Of a stretch of 64,000 bases of DNA, positions 12,210-23,694 are shown piece after piece (position 1 is the first letter of the stretch; each line of letters begins with the position of its first letter). Source of the DNA: Heloderma charlesbogerti (lineage: Eukaryota > Chordata > Lepidosauria > Squamata > Helodermatidae); assembly GCA_026122225.1 (NCBI GenBank), contig JANEZZ010002357.1:372001-436000 (forward strand). The letters run 5' to 3'. Under the pieces are notes generated by a model. That model was not told where the DNA came from and did no database searches. It saw only the letters and a list, made by a program, of their open reading frames with translations. Made by a program: the position numbers and the translations under genes.

Positions 12210-12302
12210 GGCCAGTCTTCTCCAATCTAATGGCCTCCCATCATCCCTGACCATTGGCCAGTTGTAGTTAAAAACATCTGGAAGGCACTTGTTTGGAGAA
12301 GG
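12210..12302. mobile_element. Palindromic MITE-like repeat, 'CCAGATGTTTT' family
   Basis: Contains 'ggcctcccatcatccctgaccattggccagttgtag' style sequence and 'catctggaaggcac', a diverged copy of the units at 10856 and 17078. Both arms are recognisable but weathered. Confidence 0.55.
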
Positions 12303-15300
12303 CTGATATAAGCTGCTATAATGAACCTATAATTCCCTATTGCTGCTGTACCACATTCCATGATGTGATGACTATATATTTTGTTCTGAGTAAGGCTAGT
12401 TTTTTAAAAAAAGTCTGTTCTAGTGAACTTCTTTTCCTTAAGCAGAAAAAAGTGAAATATGACCAAACTTTTTTCCATCCTCCAGAAGTTAACCTATTTA
12501 AGTTGAATGTGCCGTATAACAAGGGCAATGAACAGGGTATAAAATCCTTAAAAAACCAGACAGGGAAAAAAAGCATTAAATAAGGCACTCTTAACGATTC
12601 AGCATTTCCTTTTTATGAAGGACATTTTGGCATTCAGCACTGAAAAGGTGAAACATTCAGTTGCGGAAGACTGTCAGAAAGTTAAACAGAAATAAAGCAT
12701 TTTCTAATTGTTCCCTAAGATCATCTAAGGGAGATTCTTTGGCAGCAGTAATTATCCCATGTCACTTGATATGATATGATATGATATCTTCTTTTGGGAA
12801 ATAGATATACCTTAATTTCTGTGTAAACTAAGCTTTGGTTTTACACAACTGAGATATGGGATGTTTCTGACAATAACGTTTACTCTAGACCTAAGAGATA
12901 TATTGTTCGTCATAACAAAAAGTAAAAACAAAAGTCATATTTCTACTCATACAACAGACATGGAATATTTGGTTTTATATTCTAGAATTGCAATTAGCTA
13001 TGTAGTCAAGCAAAGCAATTATATTCCTGCCACTAATGCCATTATACTAAATGCCCTATTACACTGTGAAAGCAAGGCTGTAATGGGAGCACATTATACA
13101 TACCAATGTCCTACCTTACCAAATATTGTTAACATATAGCAATGATCCAACAAGGGAAATAATGCCAAACTGTGAGTTCTAGTAGGTATCTGCCCAGCTT
13201 TTCATGGTCTTAGAAAAAGGTCTAGCTACTCTCCCAGCTAAAATCCTGAGGTTCCAAGCATACAACATCCTCATGCTACATTCACAACTCAGAGCATCAC
13301 CATTTAAATAATGTCGGGATGAATGAAGTATGAGTGGTGGCTGAAATGTTTTCCAAATTCTATTTAGACTGACAATTATGTTTTAGACTTTTCAAATGTT
13401 CCTCGTATTTTGAACAACTACATCCAATCCAGCCCATTGGAGAAGCATAGTAAGCTGTTTCTCAAGGTGTGAGTCATCTTGACTCAAGCTAGGAGCTTGG
13501 AGTAGTCAGCGATTTGGGTCCCTTCACACTTTTAAGATTGAATGACTCATTGGTATCAGAACATATACAGTGATGACTTTCTCCCAGTTTTTTGGCATTG
13601 ATCTCTCCTGATGCTGCATAGAGCCTCAGTTTCAAAACTTCCCACTTCCAGACTTTAAAAAAATAAATCACCGCAAAGACAAGAGTCAACTACTACACTT
13701 GTTGAATGCATCACAGAAAATGTATTTTGTCACAGGAGTGGCCACTATGATTCTTTCATTGATATAGAATCCATGCAATAGAGCTGTTAGGATTAATGCA
13801 CTCGTCTTTTAACCTAACGGACCTCTGACCACAGTGAAAAACAGAAGCCTACATATGGAAATGATGCCCTTGAAAGTCACTTGATACTCCAAGACTATTC
13901 GTTATCATTCCACAATACTCTGGATCTTTGGACTTTTCTTCCTCCTCCTCAGTTGTATTTCAGTCAGTGAGAGCAGAAAACAAATGCAGTGACCCAATAT
14001 ATTTAATATTTTCTAGCAGTCTTGCCCTTAACAATTAAATATACAACTTCTGGTGGGAGGGGGGAATGTTTGGAGTGTTTTAATTTTATTAGGATTTTTT
14101 TAAAAGACAATCTGTTTTGTAGCTGTCTTAAATTATACTCTGGCTTATTCATTATTAGTATTTTAAATAGTACAACAAAGTTTTGCTTCTTCAAATAATG
14201 TGCTTCTTTGTTAAGCTCTATAAAGCCTTGTTCCTGGCAGATAAAAATACAAAGGCAGATAAAATCCAAACCACTAAACACTGCTTTTGCCACCTAGGAG
14301 ATTTTCTAAAATTAATTTGTAAAGCTATAGCCATCTATGTAAATTTAAAAGAAACCTGCATTAAATTATTTTTACCAGCAGTCTTATCCCCAGACACTTA
14401 TCATTTATTTCTTATTTCATATTACAGCTATTTTCCTAAAAGACAAAAAAGTTATTATTTCACTCACCCTCCAAATTTTTTTAATTCTGCTAGCTCTGGA
14501 CAATTTTGCTCTGTTCATCCCCAACGTCTTCAATTCCAATATATGTCCTACGTAGGTGCAAAAATGTTGTACAATCAAGACTGTTTGGAAAAAAGACACA
14601 CAACAGTAGAGTACTAGGTATGTTCCTGAAAACAAAAGGCTCTCCTTAGCTTTAGTCCTCCTTCCAATAGTCGCACAGTTCAAAGCGCAGCATAAAATAG
14701 CCAATAACTGAGCATGGCTGGGGGAGGGGGGAGACCCTCCACAGGGAGCATGGGGCAGCAGACTTCATCCAACCAATGCTAGACTTAGATTAGAAGAAAA
14801 ATAAAGTTGTCCTTTTGTCAGACGTCCAACCTTAAGGCAAGTCATGAACTGAAATGATGCAGCTTCCAGACATCGTAATGCTGAGCTCTAAACTTACTTA
14901 AGGACAGTTTTAATCCTGCTTTTTAAAGGGCAAATCTGCTTCAAGTCATATGGAAATGAAGAGACGTTATTACAGAAATGTTTGAAATAATCTGCCATGA
15001 AATAAAGTGGTGATAAGAAGATATTCTTCATGCAGTCGCTTCCAGGGTTTTACACGATGCTAATGTTCTTTGCCCCAATTTTTGCAAATGGCAAGTGAAG
15101 GGATTAAGAGCATTATAAATTGATTTTTTAAAAGAAGAAACAACAGAGCTATGTTTGTTTACCAGCCATTTCCTGCATGGGAAATTAACAGCCCAGTCAT
15201 CCAGTTTAGCTGGCAAAGGGTGACCCTGCAAAAGGACTGCAGCAGTTTGGGAGGGGTTGTGCATGATCTGAAACTCCTGGGAAATGTACACAGTTCTGGG

Positions 15301-15384
15301 TGGTGAGAAAGAGCATCATGTAGCTCAGGAGTTACTACAGCTTTAAAAAGTTCCCCTCATATCCAGTTTCTTGCAACCAATGAA
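12303..15384. other. Long unassigned AT-rich stretch
   Basis: About 3.1 kb with no recognisable transposon or exon. A short pentanucleotide run (ATATG units) occurs at 12766-12788. Open frames here are short and lack family-like sequence. Confidence 0.4.
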
Positions 15385-15480
15385 AATAGGGATGGGGAAG
15401 GTGTGGTCCTCCAGGTATTGCTGGACTGCAACTACCATAATTTCTCACCATTGGCAATGGTGGCTATGTAAGATGTCCTA
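15385..15480. mobile_element. Degenerate 'CCAGATGTTTT'-family MITE
   Basis: 'gtggtcctccaggtattgctggactgcaac' is a diverged left arm of the family, followed by 'accattggcaatggtggct'. A further half-unit ('actaatgggaattgcagtcc') sits at 15967-15990. Confidence 0.42.
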
Positions 15481-15688
15481 CTTTACAGAGGCCAGTCCTC
15501 TGTTTGAAGCTGTCATCTATATGAAGGGCTGTCCAGTTTATTAAAGATAAAGATTTATTAAAGAACCATCAGAAGGGAGCGCATCAGGGGCCTTGACTTT
15601 GCCCATCAACCATCAATATCTGGACAGGAGACTGAGCAGGTACAGAGGTCACCTGGTCAGTCTTCCCCACTATGGTGAAATCTATAGT

Positions 15689-15825
15689 TTTTTCTATTTT
15701 TGTTGTTCAGTCATTCAGTCGTGTCCGACTCTTCGTGACCCCATGGACCATAGCACGCCAGGCCTTCCTGTCCTCAGCTCTCTCCCGGAGTGTGCTCCAG
15801 TTCATATTCATTGCTTTTTCTATTT
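15689..15825 (-). mobile_element. 115-bp BovB 3'-tail insertion with 11-bp target duplication
   Basis: Positions 15700-15814 are the reverse complement of the BovB 3' end (tail plus last coding codons). Flanking direct repeats TTTTTCTATTT at 15689-15699 and 15815-15825 mark a separate insertion. The 5' end lies inside ORF2 coding sequence, as at 10320. Confidence 0.85.
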
Positions 15826-15999
15826 AAATTATAGTTAATGTTTCTAGATTTGCATCTATGCATATAAATCAGTATATCCACCTGTTATGCAAATTGGTGT
15901 CCTCTTTTGGGGGGATGCATTTCCTTTTGGTGGGGTAGTGCACAAGTGGCTACTCTACTAGCTAGGACTAATGGGAATTGCAGTCCAACAAGTTCTGAA

Positions 16000-16619
16000 A
16001 GGGCACATGCTCCCTACCACTGAACTATCAGGGTCTTTTGTTTGTCCTGTTGGAACCAGTTGTAAATCAGAGAGCCCATGTGTCCAAGTGTCTTGCAACA
16101 GGCTACTCCAGGGTTTTAATAAGAATCGCAGATATGCTTGACAAAACGGAACATTTCTGGATCTATAGACTCAGAACTCTTAGTCCAAATGGCCTTAATC
16201 TGGAGGGCCCATTAGTAAGTGGTACCAATCATACCTCTCTTTTTCTCCTAAGGAACTTTCATTTCCAGGGATTCCAAACTGCCACCCCTGATACCCATTT
16301 AACAGCACAGCTACTGATGAAGGCGGAAGCCAAAACGTTTAGCATAATATATATATATTTAATACTCTGCTGTTAGTCTTTCTATCTTTCTTGTACATTT
16401 TGCCTTAAGACTGATGGCATCCACAGGGATCCAGAGCCTCCTTGTTGCTTTGCTGTTGTGCTGCTTTACACCAACCTCTCTCTCTATATGGCATGTGTGT
16501 GTGTATATATAGAAGGCATATTCTGTATATTCTGTCTATATACATAAGATGCCCTGAAATGCAAACATGTATGAATGTTTCACATTTCTACCCTGTAGTG
16601 CTCAGTTCAAACAAGGGCT
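16000..16619. other. Unassigned stretch
   Basis: No clear element. 'ctgatgaaggcggaagccaaaacgttta' near 16314 is a type of word seen in reptile repeat tails, but I cannot delimit anything. Confidence 0.3.
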
Positions 16620-16735
16620 CCTGGAGAAGCTTAGCATGTTTAGACAGAAAAAAAAGTGCTGGCTGGGGAATGCTGGGAGTTGAAAGACTTTTTCCTTCCT
16701 AAACACACATAGGATTGCACCCTTACATTTATTTA
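16620..16735. mobile_element. MITE-like repeat, 'GGATTGCACCCTTA' family
   Basis: The right end, 'ataggattgcacccttac', and the internal 'gcatgtttagacagaaa' match copies at 41195-41294 and 61368-61805. The left terminus is eroded. Confidence 0.55.
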
Positions 16736-17077
16736 AAAAAGAAACAAATACATTCAAAAGATGAAAAGACAATAACAGTCTATGTATGCAATATCTAAAA
16801 TATTTCAAAGGATCAACAGATCTAACTATAACGACTTTAAGGTGTTTACTACAGAAAGCAGAATTTTTGCACCTGGTGATGTTAGTGTAAGCCAAAGGCC
16901 TTCCTAAAGGTCCTTGGTAGTCAAAGTGAGTCAGAAAAATTCAAATAAGTACATCTCCCTTGGAGAGAATGCCAAAGAAAAGGTGCCACGACAGAGAAGG
17001 CCTGAGATTTCACTGCCCTTGCCCATGCCTACATGAATGAGGGAGCTACCAGCTGGACTTCCTCTAACGATTTAAGA
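16736..17077. other. Unassigned stretch
   Basis: No feature recognised. Confidence 0.3.
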
Positions 17078-17187
17078 AATGTGGTGCCCTCCAGATGTTT
17101 TGGACTTCAACTCCCATGTGCTCCAGCCAGTTGTCAAGAATGCTGGGAGTTGTAGTCCAAAACACCAGGTTGGGGAAGGCTGACATA
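17078..17187. mobile_element. Palindromic MITE-like repeat, 'CCAGATGTTTT' family, well preserved
   Basis: Left arm 'ctccagatgttttggacttcaactccca' is mirrored by right arm 'tgggagttgtagtccaaaacaccagg', with about 30 bp between. It is the cleanest copy of this family in the window. There is no coding potential. Flanking target duplication not identified. Confidence 0.7.
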
Positions 17188-17894
17188 TGCGGAGAGCAAT
17201 GGCAGATGCAAACAATTTATCCTACCCCTTCCCTTTCCACACACCTTGAGCTACAAAAGAACAGACTAAATAGAATGTTCTTTAAATTATAAGATCAAAA
17301 TTTGAGCAGAACAGAAGAGCGAAATTGCTTTTTAAAAGTTACTTATTTATTAATACGGTTATCTACATGTTGCGCCTGAAGATTATGGGAGTTTTTCATT
17401 AACTCTAGCTATAATAGGATCCTGGTTTAATATAGATGGACCTGCTCCCACCTACCTCAGGCAGAAAAAAAGAATTACATTTCATTAATTGCCTTGTCTC
17501 ACATTAATAATGAGTTTCTAAACATTTCTTAGAGTTTGTGCAAGGTGGGATCCAAACTTAAATTCTCATTCAAGCCACAGATGCCATTCAACTATATCTC
17601 ATTAAAAAGATTGGGGTGGTGGTGGTAGGAAAATCTATTTCATATTCTTTTGATACTGGAGGAATAGAAGATACAAGGATTCTTGAAGTTATATGTCATT
17701 TACACTTTATCCTACAATAGTTGGGCCTGAACTATAGCACTAGTACAGAAAGTAGTCATGAAACTCAATTACCAAAGTTAAGTAGGACACCAAGTAATAA
17801 AGGTTTGCATGCCTCTGCTGTGAAACCACCAAATAATTTAACTCAGCCTACACTATGACATACAGATCAGTTAGAACTCCCACCAGTACAGCCA
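17188..17894. other. Unassigned stretch
   Basis: No element recognised in about 700 bp. Confidence 0.35.
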
Positions 17895-18278
17895 GAGTTT
17901 TTACACGAGGGCTTTATTGCACACTTGTAATTGGTCATCCACAGAAGTTTGCGGGTCCTTTACATGACATCGTCAACCTCCAGAGCATCGCCTATGCTTT
18001 TTGAGCTCTATCCTGCTTTTAAAAAGATTGGAGATAAGCCGTTAATAAACATTAATGCAAGCTATGTGTAATGATGGCATTGTGTAATGACGGCGTTGCG
18101 CTATCATACAGCCACTAGATGGCGCTGTATAATGAAACGTATAGAACGCTGCCAAGAAAAGAAGTTTTCAATTCAAATCATGTGTCCCCTGTGTAAAGGA
18201 GCCCATCGTAATCCTGCAAAGAAACTGGAAGCAGAAAGCCCTGGTAAGGATGTGGGATTTCAGCCTCATGTGATGAAC
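17895..18278. mobile_element. hAT-like MITE, unit 1 of an adjacent pair
   Basis: It begins with a terminal motif like GAGTTTTTACACGAGGGCTTTA and ends with its diverged inverse (CAGCCTCATGTGATGA). Internal landmarks shared with 18287-18668 and with the split element at 49223-52276 are 'gggtcctttacatgacat', 'cagccactagatggcgctg' and 'ctggaagcagaaagcc'. The subterminal 'gcttctgcttcca' (inverse) also occurs in the 1-kb elements at 21699 and 60516, linking this MITE to a larger family. Superfamily is inferred from the related copy with an 8-bp duplication. Confidence 0.62.
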
Positions 18279-18286
18279 CTCTAGGA

Positions 18287-18668
18287 GGCTCCTTCACACG
18301 GAGCTTTTATCCTGCTAATGAGATTGCTCAGTCACTGAAGTTTGCAGGCTCTTTAGATGATGCCATTAACCTCCAAGGCATCTCCTGCACTAATGCCCTT
18401 TGTTCCATTTTTAAATAGATCGCAGATAATGAGCTATCAAATTACCCCTTTGTATTCTGCTCGAGTTACTGCTGTGAAAAGAGAAAAAGTGGCAAGAAGA
18501 GGAGCAAGATCAATGAAAGATATGGAAGACTTAGACACGCGGAGAAGGACGGGAAAAGGAGAGGGGGAAAAGGAAGCACGTGAAAAATGGAGTCATTGTG
18601 ATCCTGCATTTAAAATGGAAGCAGAAAGCCCCGTTTTAAATGCAGGATTTTAGGCTGGTGTAGAGATG
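18287..18668. mobile_element. hAT-like MITE, unit 2, with 8-bp target duplication
   Basis: This 382-bp element starts GGCTCCTTCACACGG and ends in the diverged inverse GGCTGGTGTAGAGATG. It is flanked by CTCTAGGA at 18279-18286 and 18669-18676, identical 8-mers as expected for hAT. It is homologous along its length to 17895-18278, so two copies lie side by side; the duplication implies that unit 2 inserted at the edge of unit 1. No transposase remains. Confidence 0.68.
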
Positions 18669-18785
18669 CTCTAGGAGCTCTGGTAGAAGTCAATAGAGCT
18701 CCGACACTGGTTCTACTGTAGTTGTAAAAATAAACTGTATAAATCCAGGCAGACAAGATTCTCCCGCAAGGCTGACCTGTAACAT

Positions 18786-18899
18786 AGGGTTGTGTCCAAA
18801 TTTAGCCCTACTTAGAGTAGACCCATTGAAATGAATGGGTCTGATGGGACTTCATTTCAATGGGTCTACTCTAAGTATGACTAACATTGGCTACAGCCT
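18786..18899. mobile_element. Palindromic MITE with 25-bp perfect arms
   Basis: Arms at 18811-18835 and 18851-18875 are exact inverse repeats (25 bp, core AGTAGACCCATTGAAATGAA), separated by 15 bp. Outer ends AGGGTTGTGTCCAA and TTGGCTACAGCCT are a looser inverse pair. The unit is a common squamate repeat type; its superfamily is not clear. Confidence 0.7.
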
Positions 18900-19074
18900 A
18901 TAAAAGAGAAATTTATACAATAAAGTGCACAGCTTGGGGGTTGGGGTGTGCTTTTTTTAAAACTGAGCTTGGGATTTTTAATTGACTAATCAAATCAATT
19001 AATGGAGAAACCCTATTGTACCTGTATCCAGCCCTTCCTTCCTTTGAGAAGCACAGGACAGTTTATTTGTATGG

Positions 19075-19150
19075 TGCTCCTAAGCAGTCTCCCATTCAAG
19101 CAATGACCAGGCTGATACCTACTTAGCTTTAACAACAAAACAGAATCACA
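19075..19150 (-). mobile_element. 5S-rRNA-derived SINE fragment
   Basis: On the minus strand the sequence resembles the internal promoter region of 5S rRNA: plus-strand 'tctcccattcaagcaatgaccag' and 'cctacttagctttaacaa' correspond to diverged box C and box A areas. A better copy lies at 44865-45048. It is far too diverged and incomplete to be a 5S gene. Confidence 0.55.
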
Positions 19151-19169
19151 TATTCCCAGACAGTTCTCA

Positions 19170-20880
19170 CCCTCTTTGCATGCACACGCGCAGGCATGGA
19201 AGCCATTTTCTCATGGTGTCATCCCTCCTAGCAGCTGCCAGATCGGGAAGGAGGGCCAGTCAAGCCATGTCCATTGGCCTGAGTGGGACAAGTGGCAACT
19301 GACCCCTCCAGGCCAGAATGGACACCATCGGGGGTGAGTCTACCTGACAGCTATGAGAAGATGGTGAGACAACATCAAGGTCCTCCCAGTTGCCCTAGCT
19401 GGGACCAAGCTGTCCCTGCACTCCTCCGAGAAAACACTACAACCAGTGTGCAGCCCAGCCCCCAGCCCACCCCACGACCACCCAGAGAGTGGCAGGTGAT
19501 GAAGGCATCAGGGGAGCAACAGCAAATTCGATTTTTATTCCTGTAGTCATGATGGTGCTATGAACCGAGTTTAAAATGCAAAACTGCACATATGCAGAGT
19601 ATTTTTTTTTAAAAAAAATCAGGCTTGGCAGCCAGTTCTATTTCTGTTCCAACATATCAAGAAAGCAGTGGTGCCACCAAGGTTGGACCACGGGGCACAA
19701 GTGCAGGACCCTGTGGACCAGCCGCCCCCCTGACAAGCAGTGGCAGCTCCACCCCCTGCCACCCCACTGCTGAAAGGAATCGCCGCGGCAGCCGGCTGGT
19801 TGAGAGTGCAGCCTTGCGAAGTGCCACTTTAAATGAAAGGGATTTTCTTTGTCTTGCTTGCCTCTCAGCAGCCACACAACCTTCTGTGACTTGGCACATA
19901 GGCATTTTTATTTATACTTAACTGAATGCTTAAATTTTGATTTTACCTGGAGAAAATAAGAAGTGTGCACTGACGTTTACTCCTGGCTGCTGGATCCCCT
20001 GGAACTGAATCTGCCTGGTTCTAAATAAAGGGATGGCGTCGTGACAGCAGTTTCCTTAAATGTGCCAGTGTTTCAGCTGGTTAGCCTATTCTAATTCCCG
20101 AGAATTACAAGTAACCCCAGAGTAATCAGAGTACAGGTTGCACAGACCAATCTCTTGTACGGTGGCATGTTAAACTGGAGAGGGAAATTAACACAAATGA
20201 CCCTCGCTTTCTTGTGATCCTTCACTAGTTTAATTTGAACTTTAGCGAAGGAAATAAGACAGAAATGAGCAGTTATAACTGCAATCTAGTACTTTCTCAT
20301 TCAAATTAGCCACAGATCGCACCTCCCTGTAGGCCTCTACACCACAAAGTATTGGGCTCTGATCTGCAACCTCTCTACAATTCCTAGCTCTCTTTTACTT
20401 TCCACAAGCTTTAATTTTCCAGGCAACGGTTATTTCAAGACTTCAGACTGGCAGGAAAGCTCCAAAAATCTATTCTTTTCTTGATCCCCACCCTCACACC
20501 CCGGCAGTGCTTTCTTTATGGTGGGTTGTTTTAATAACTTCACCTACTGCTCAGAGTCAAGTAGAACATTTCGTATCTGATGTCCTTCAGTTTTCTACTT
20601 TTGTTTATTGCACTTTGCAGGCATGGTTTGTTATGAATGTTAATAGGCTTCCAGCTGGTACATTATTGTTTCAGAGTTGTTTAAGCTTTGATCAAGTTTA
20701 AAGATCCTAGGAGTAAATTAGCTTCCTACCACAGGCAAGTAAAATGTATTAAATACCTATCAACACAAGAGCATGCAACAAGCAAGTGGGGCTAATTATA
20801 TATCCAGGGAAACTGCAAAGTGCTTCAGTTAGAAGTGTAGATATTTTTAATTTGTATGTAGAACACTGAGTGCTTTCCAG
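19170..20880. other. Unassigned stretch, partly GC-rich
   Basis: No element recognised with certainty. 19190-19500 and 19670-19830 are clearly GC-richer than the surroundings and may be old hAT fragments, but I found no termini. 20000-20880 shows nothing. Confidence 0.35.
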
Positions 20881-20916
20881 TTCTTATCTTGTGCATCCTT
20901 CTGGTGGGATACAGCA

Positions 20917-20953
20917 CTGGTGGGATGCGGACGCCCTCTGCATCCCACCAGTG
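20917..20953. repeat. Short perfect hairpin
   Basis: CACTGGTGGGATGC is followed after 9 bp by its exact inverse GCATCCCACCAGTG. It sits just upstream of an L2-like tail and may be part of an adjacent MITE. Confidence 0.6.
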
Positions 20954-20964
20954 TGAGACATACA

Positions 20965-21325
20965 CTATGGTGGGACGTGAGAGAGGGCCTTCTCTGCTGT
21001 GACACCCTAGTTGTGAAATGCCCTGCCCTTGGAGGCCCGATTGACGTGTACATTGGTTTCATTTCGGCACCATGTAAAAACCTGAGGGCTAAATGCATTC
21101 CCTAAAGTAGCACTGTTTTAACACTGTTAAAACACTGTTTAAACTGTTTTATTGTTTTAGATTTTAATTGGTATTAGCTTGTTTAATGGTTTAATATGTT
21201 TTTAGCCATTTAAATTATTTATTGTTTTATACTGTTTAAATTGATTTTATCTGTATGCTGCCCTGAGATCTTAATGATATAGGGTGAGATACAAATGTTC
21301 TAAATAAAGAAATAAAATCCTTTGG
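20965..21325 (+). mobile_element. L2-type LINE C-terminus and 3' tail
   Basis: It starts with 'gagagagggccttctctgctg', the family's RERAFS-like C-terminal coding block, and continues into a T-rich UTR with several 'ctgtttt' words. It ends 'ctgccctgagatcttaatgatatagggtgagatacaaatg' followed by AATAAAGAAATAAA. That order is typical of the L2 3' end. Only the last few hundred bases are present. Confidence 0.7.
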
Positions 21326-21479
21326 GCCAATTTAAATATTACACTTCCACACAATGACTGCACAACACACTTCCATGTGATGTCATTGGCACATGGACTT
21401 TAATGTTTGCAAGTGACTTACAATATCGAGGGACTGTAATTACATATACACCCAGTTTGGATGATCATCTGACGCTTGA

Positions 21480-21670
21480 TAAACTATAGTTTACAATGCT
21501 GGGAATGAACATTGGGCCGGAGCGTTCTTCCCTTCCCCTTCCCCTGACTTATTTTCCTGATTTATTAACAGACATTAGGCCAGAGTTCCCTGGTTCCAAT
21601 GTAATGGGGAACTCCAGCTTAATACAAGCCAGGATCTTTGTGCTGAAGCTGACATGGAATGGAATGAGGT
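21480..21670. repeat. Fragment of a MITE related to 33245-33515
   Basis: 'gatttattaacagacattaggccagagttccctggttcc' and 'aactccagcttaatacaagccaggatctttgtgctgaagctgacatgg' align with the segment at 33310-33415. No termini or target duplication visible. Confidence 0.4.
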
Positions 21671-21698
21671 AGAGAAAGAGTGCTTGGACCCAACACTC

Positions 21699-23143
21699 AG
21701 GGCTTCACCACCCCAGGCTTGTTATCCTGCAGCTTACTGGGGCTTCTGCTTCCAGATTCTTTGAGAGATTTAATTTGGTTCTTTATGCAGCCAGTTTTTC
21801 CTTTACTGCATAATGCTACCCGCCATTTACCCCGGTGGGTGGAGCCTAGCGGGATGTTATCAGATGTCAGCAGCATTGTACACCCTCTGTCCACCCCCTC
21901 TGGGGGTGTGCCTCCCCCCTCTTGGCATGAACGTTTCCATTTCAACTTCCTTGCCTCCCCTTTTCACTTCTGCTGCCTCCGATCCCTACCTTGGCAACTT
22001 CTGTATACAATCCACAGTACATTCACAGTACATTCACAACTTCAGAAGTTTGTTCTCACCCCCACCTTTTGCACAAGTCAGTCTCCGCTATGCTGTACTA
22101 GCGAAATGCCAGTATGCTGCACTTCCGAAGTCTCCCTCCCCCAATGTGTGCAAGCCAGTATTGTCCTTATAAAAGAAAGCAGTAACACTCTTCTCATTTG
22201 AGTTTACACTGGGAGAATGAATTAAGCGGAAAGGGGTTGCAACATTGTGGGCGTTTGGAGCAGCAGCGGTCTCTGCCATGCTGACAAAGGTCCGTATAAT
22301 CAAAGCTATGGTCTTCCCAGTAGTAACGTATGGCTGTGAGAGCTGGACTATAAGGAAGGCTGAGCGCCAAAGAATCGATGCTTTCGAATTGTGGTGCTGG
22401 AGAAGACTCTTAGGAGTCCCCTGGACTGCAAGGAGGTCAAGTCAGTCAATCCTAAAGGAAATCAACCCTGACTGCTCATTGGAAGGGCAGATACTGAAGA
22501 TAAAGCTCCAATATTTTGGCCACCTAATGCGAAGAGAAAACTCCCTGGAAAAGACCCTGATGCTGGGAAATATTGAGGGCAAAAGGAGAAGGGGACGGCA
22601 GAGGAGGAGATGGCTAGATAGCATCACCAATGCAATGAATATGAACTTGAGCACGCTCCGGGAGAGAGCGCAGGAGAGGAAGGCCTGGCGTGCTATCGTC
22701 CATGGGGTCATGAAGAGTCGGACACAACTTAACGACTGAACAACAACTGGTGAAACACCAGGGTACTGCACTTCCAAAGTTCCCAGTGTTGTTCCCAGGA
22801 GCAGAATGGCGAAGGGTCAAGGGAGGTGCAAGAGGGTGGTACTCCCACCCAACCGTTGTCACTATGTGATGTCAACACCGCACTGCCCAACATCTGCCTA
22901 CACAAAGCATGTCGTACCACAATGTCAGCAATACATGGGCGGGTGATGGTGGATCTGTTGTGCGGGTGCAAATAATACCACGTTTTCCATGTGCAGAAAT
23001 ATCATGGGGAAAACAGGGGGAAGGTGCGGAACAGCTGCAGCAGGACAACAATGTCATGTATTGTGCACAGGAAATACCGTGAATGAAGAAAACCAATCAC
23101 ACCACCACCACCACCAACAAAAAAAACCATGTGAAGGAGCCCT
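21699..23143 (+). mobile_element. 1-kb non-autonomous hAT-like element (copy A), split by BovB
   Basis: Left end AGGGCTTCACC and right end GTGAAGGAGCCCT form short inverted termini. Most of the interior matches 60516-61350 in reverse orientation. Shared landmarks include 'gcttctgcttccagattctttg', 'catgaacgtttccatttcaacttccttgcc' and 'atcatggggaaaacagggggaaggtgc'. A 465-bp BovB fragment (22283-22747) interrupts it. Without the BovB the element is about 980 bp. Open frames inside are not conserved with copy B, so I regard it as non-coding. The interior carries repeats of a 'ctgccatgctgtactagtgaaatgcc' unit in both orientations. No clear 8-bp duplication was found. Confidence 0.68.
22283..22747 (+). 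mobile_element. 5'-truncated BovB inserted in the hAT-like element
   Basis: Coding runs in one open frame from the insertion point to the ORF2 stop at 22739, beginning at the thumb/C-terminal segment (TKVRIIKAMVFPVVTYGCES) and ending in the normal SRTQLND stop. The catalytic RT motifs lie upstream and are absent, so the product would be inert. The tail ends GAACAACAA. The host element resumes directly after it with 'ctggtgaaacaccag'. An open frame in a truncated copy suggests a fairly young insertion. Confidence 0.88.
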
Positions 23144-23402
23144 CATTCACAGCTGTAAAGATCATGGTTTATGAAGCCTCAAACATCCATCTGAACTGGC
23201 TCATAGTCTCTAACTAGGGCCTGTCCTGTTCTGTCCAGGCTGAGAGCCAATGGGCTGCTAGGCAACTTCTAATAAGGGAACTAAAGCAGATCAGAGAGAA
23301 AACTATTAGCAGGCAGCAGGATGCAACAGCAGAGAGTAAGGATCTTCACAGCCATAGATTTTCAAGAGGTTGGATTGAGTGCCACCAGGATTACATCATG
23401 AG
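23144..23402. other. Unassigned stretch
   Basis: No element recognised between the hAT-like copy and the hairpin. Confidence 0.3.
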
Positions 23403-23479
23403 AAGTTTGGCTTTAAGTGACCAGCTTGCCATGGTCTAGACTCTAGCCCATGGCAAGCTGGTCATTTAAAGCCAAACTT
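23403..23479. repeat. Near-perfect 32-bp hairpin with 13-bp loop
   Basis: Arm 23403-23434 (AAGTTTGGCTTTAAGTGACC, then AGCTTGCCATGG) and arm 23448-23479 are inverse complements at 31 of 32 positions. The loop is 'tctagactctagc'. No target duplication or similar copy was seen elsewhere in the window. It may be the core of a foldback element or a miRNA-like hairpin; sequence alone does not decide. Confidence 0.8.
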
Positions 23480-23694
23480 TCCTGTGCAGGGAAATGCTCT
23501 TTTCTCTAATCAGCTGCTGATCAGAGATTTTTAAAAAAAACCTTTTCCTTGCTGAGAGAGGGGGTAGGAATGGGGAAGAAGCTGGTAGGTTAGATGAGGA
23601 ACTCCCATTGAATGTATCTGGCCCATGGGCCAGAGATGTCCATCTCTTGTCTAGGAGCTCCATAGGCTGACTTTCTCATAGTTTGCCATGCACA

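Noticed and set aside
21680..22201. 173-codon frame as a candidate host gene
   Set aside because: It lies inside the hAT-like element and is not open in the second copy at 60516-61350.
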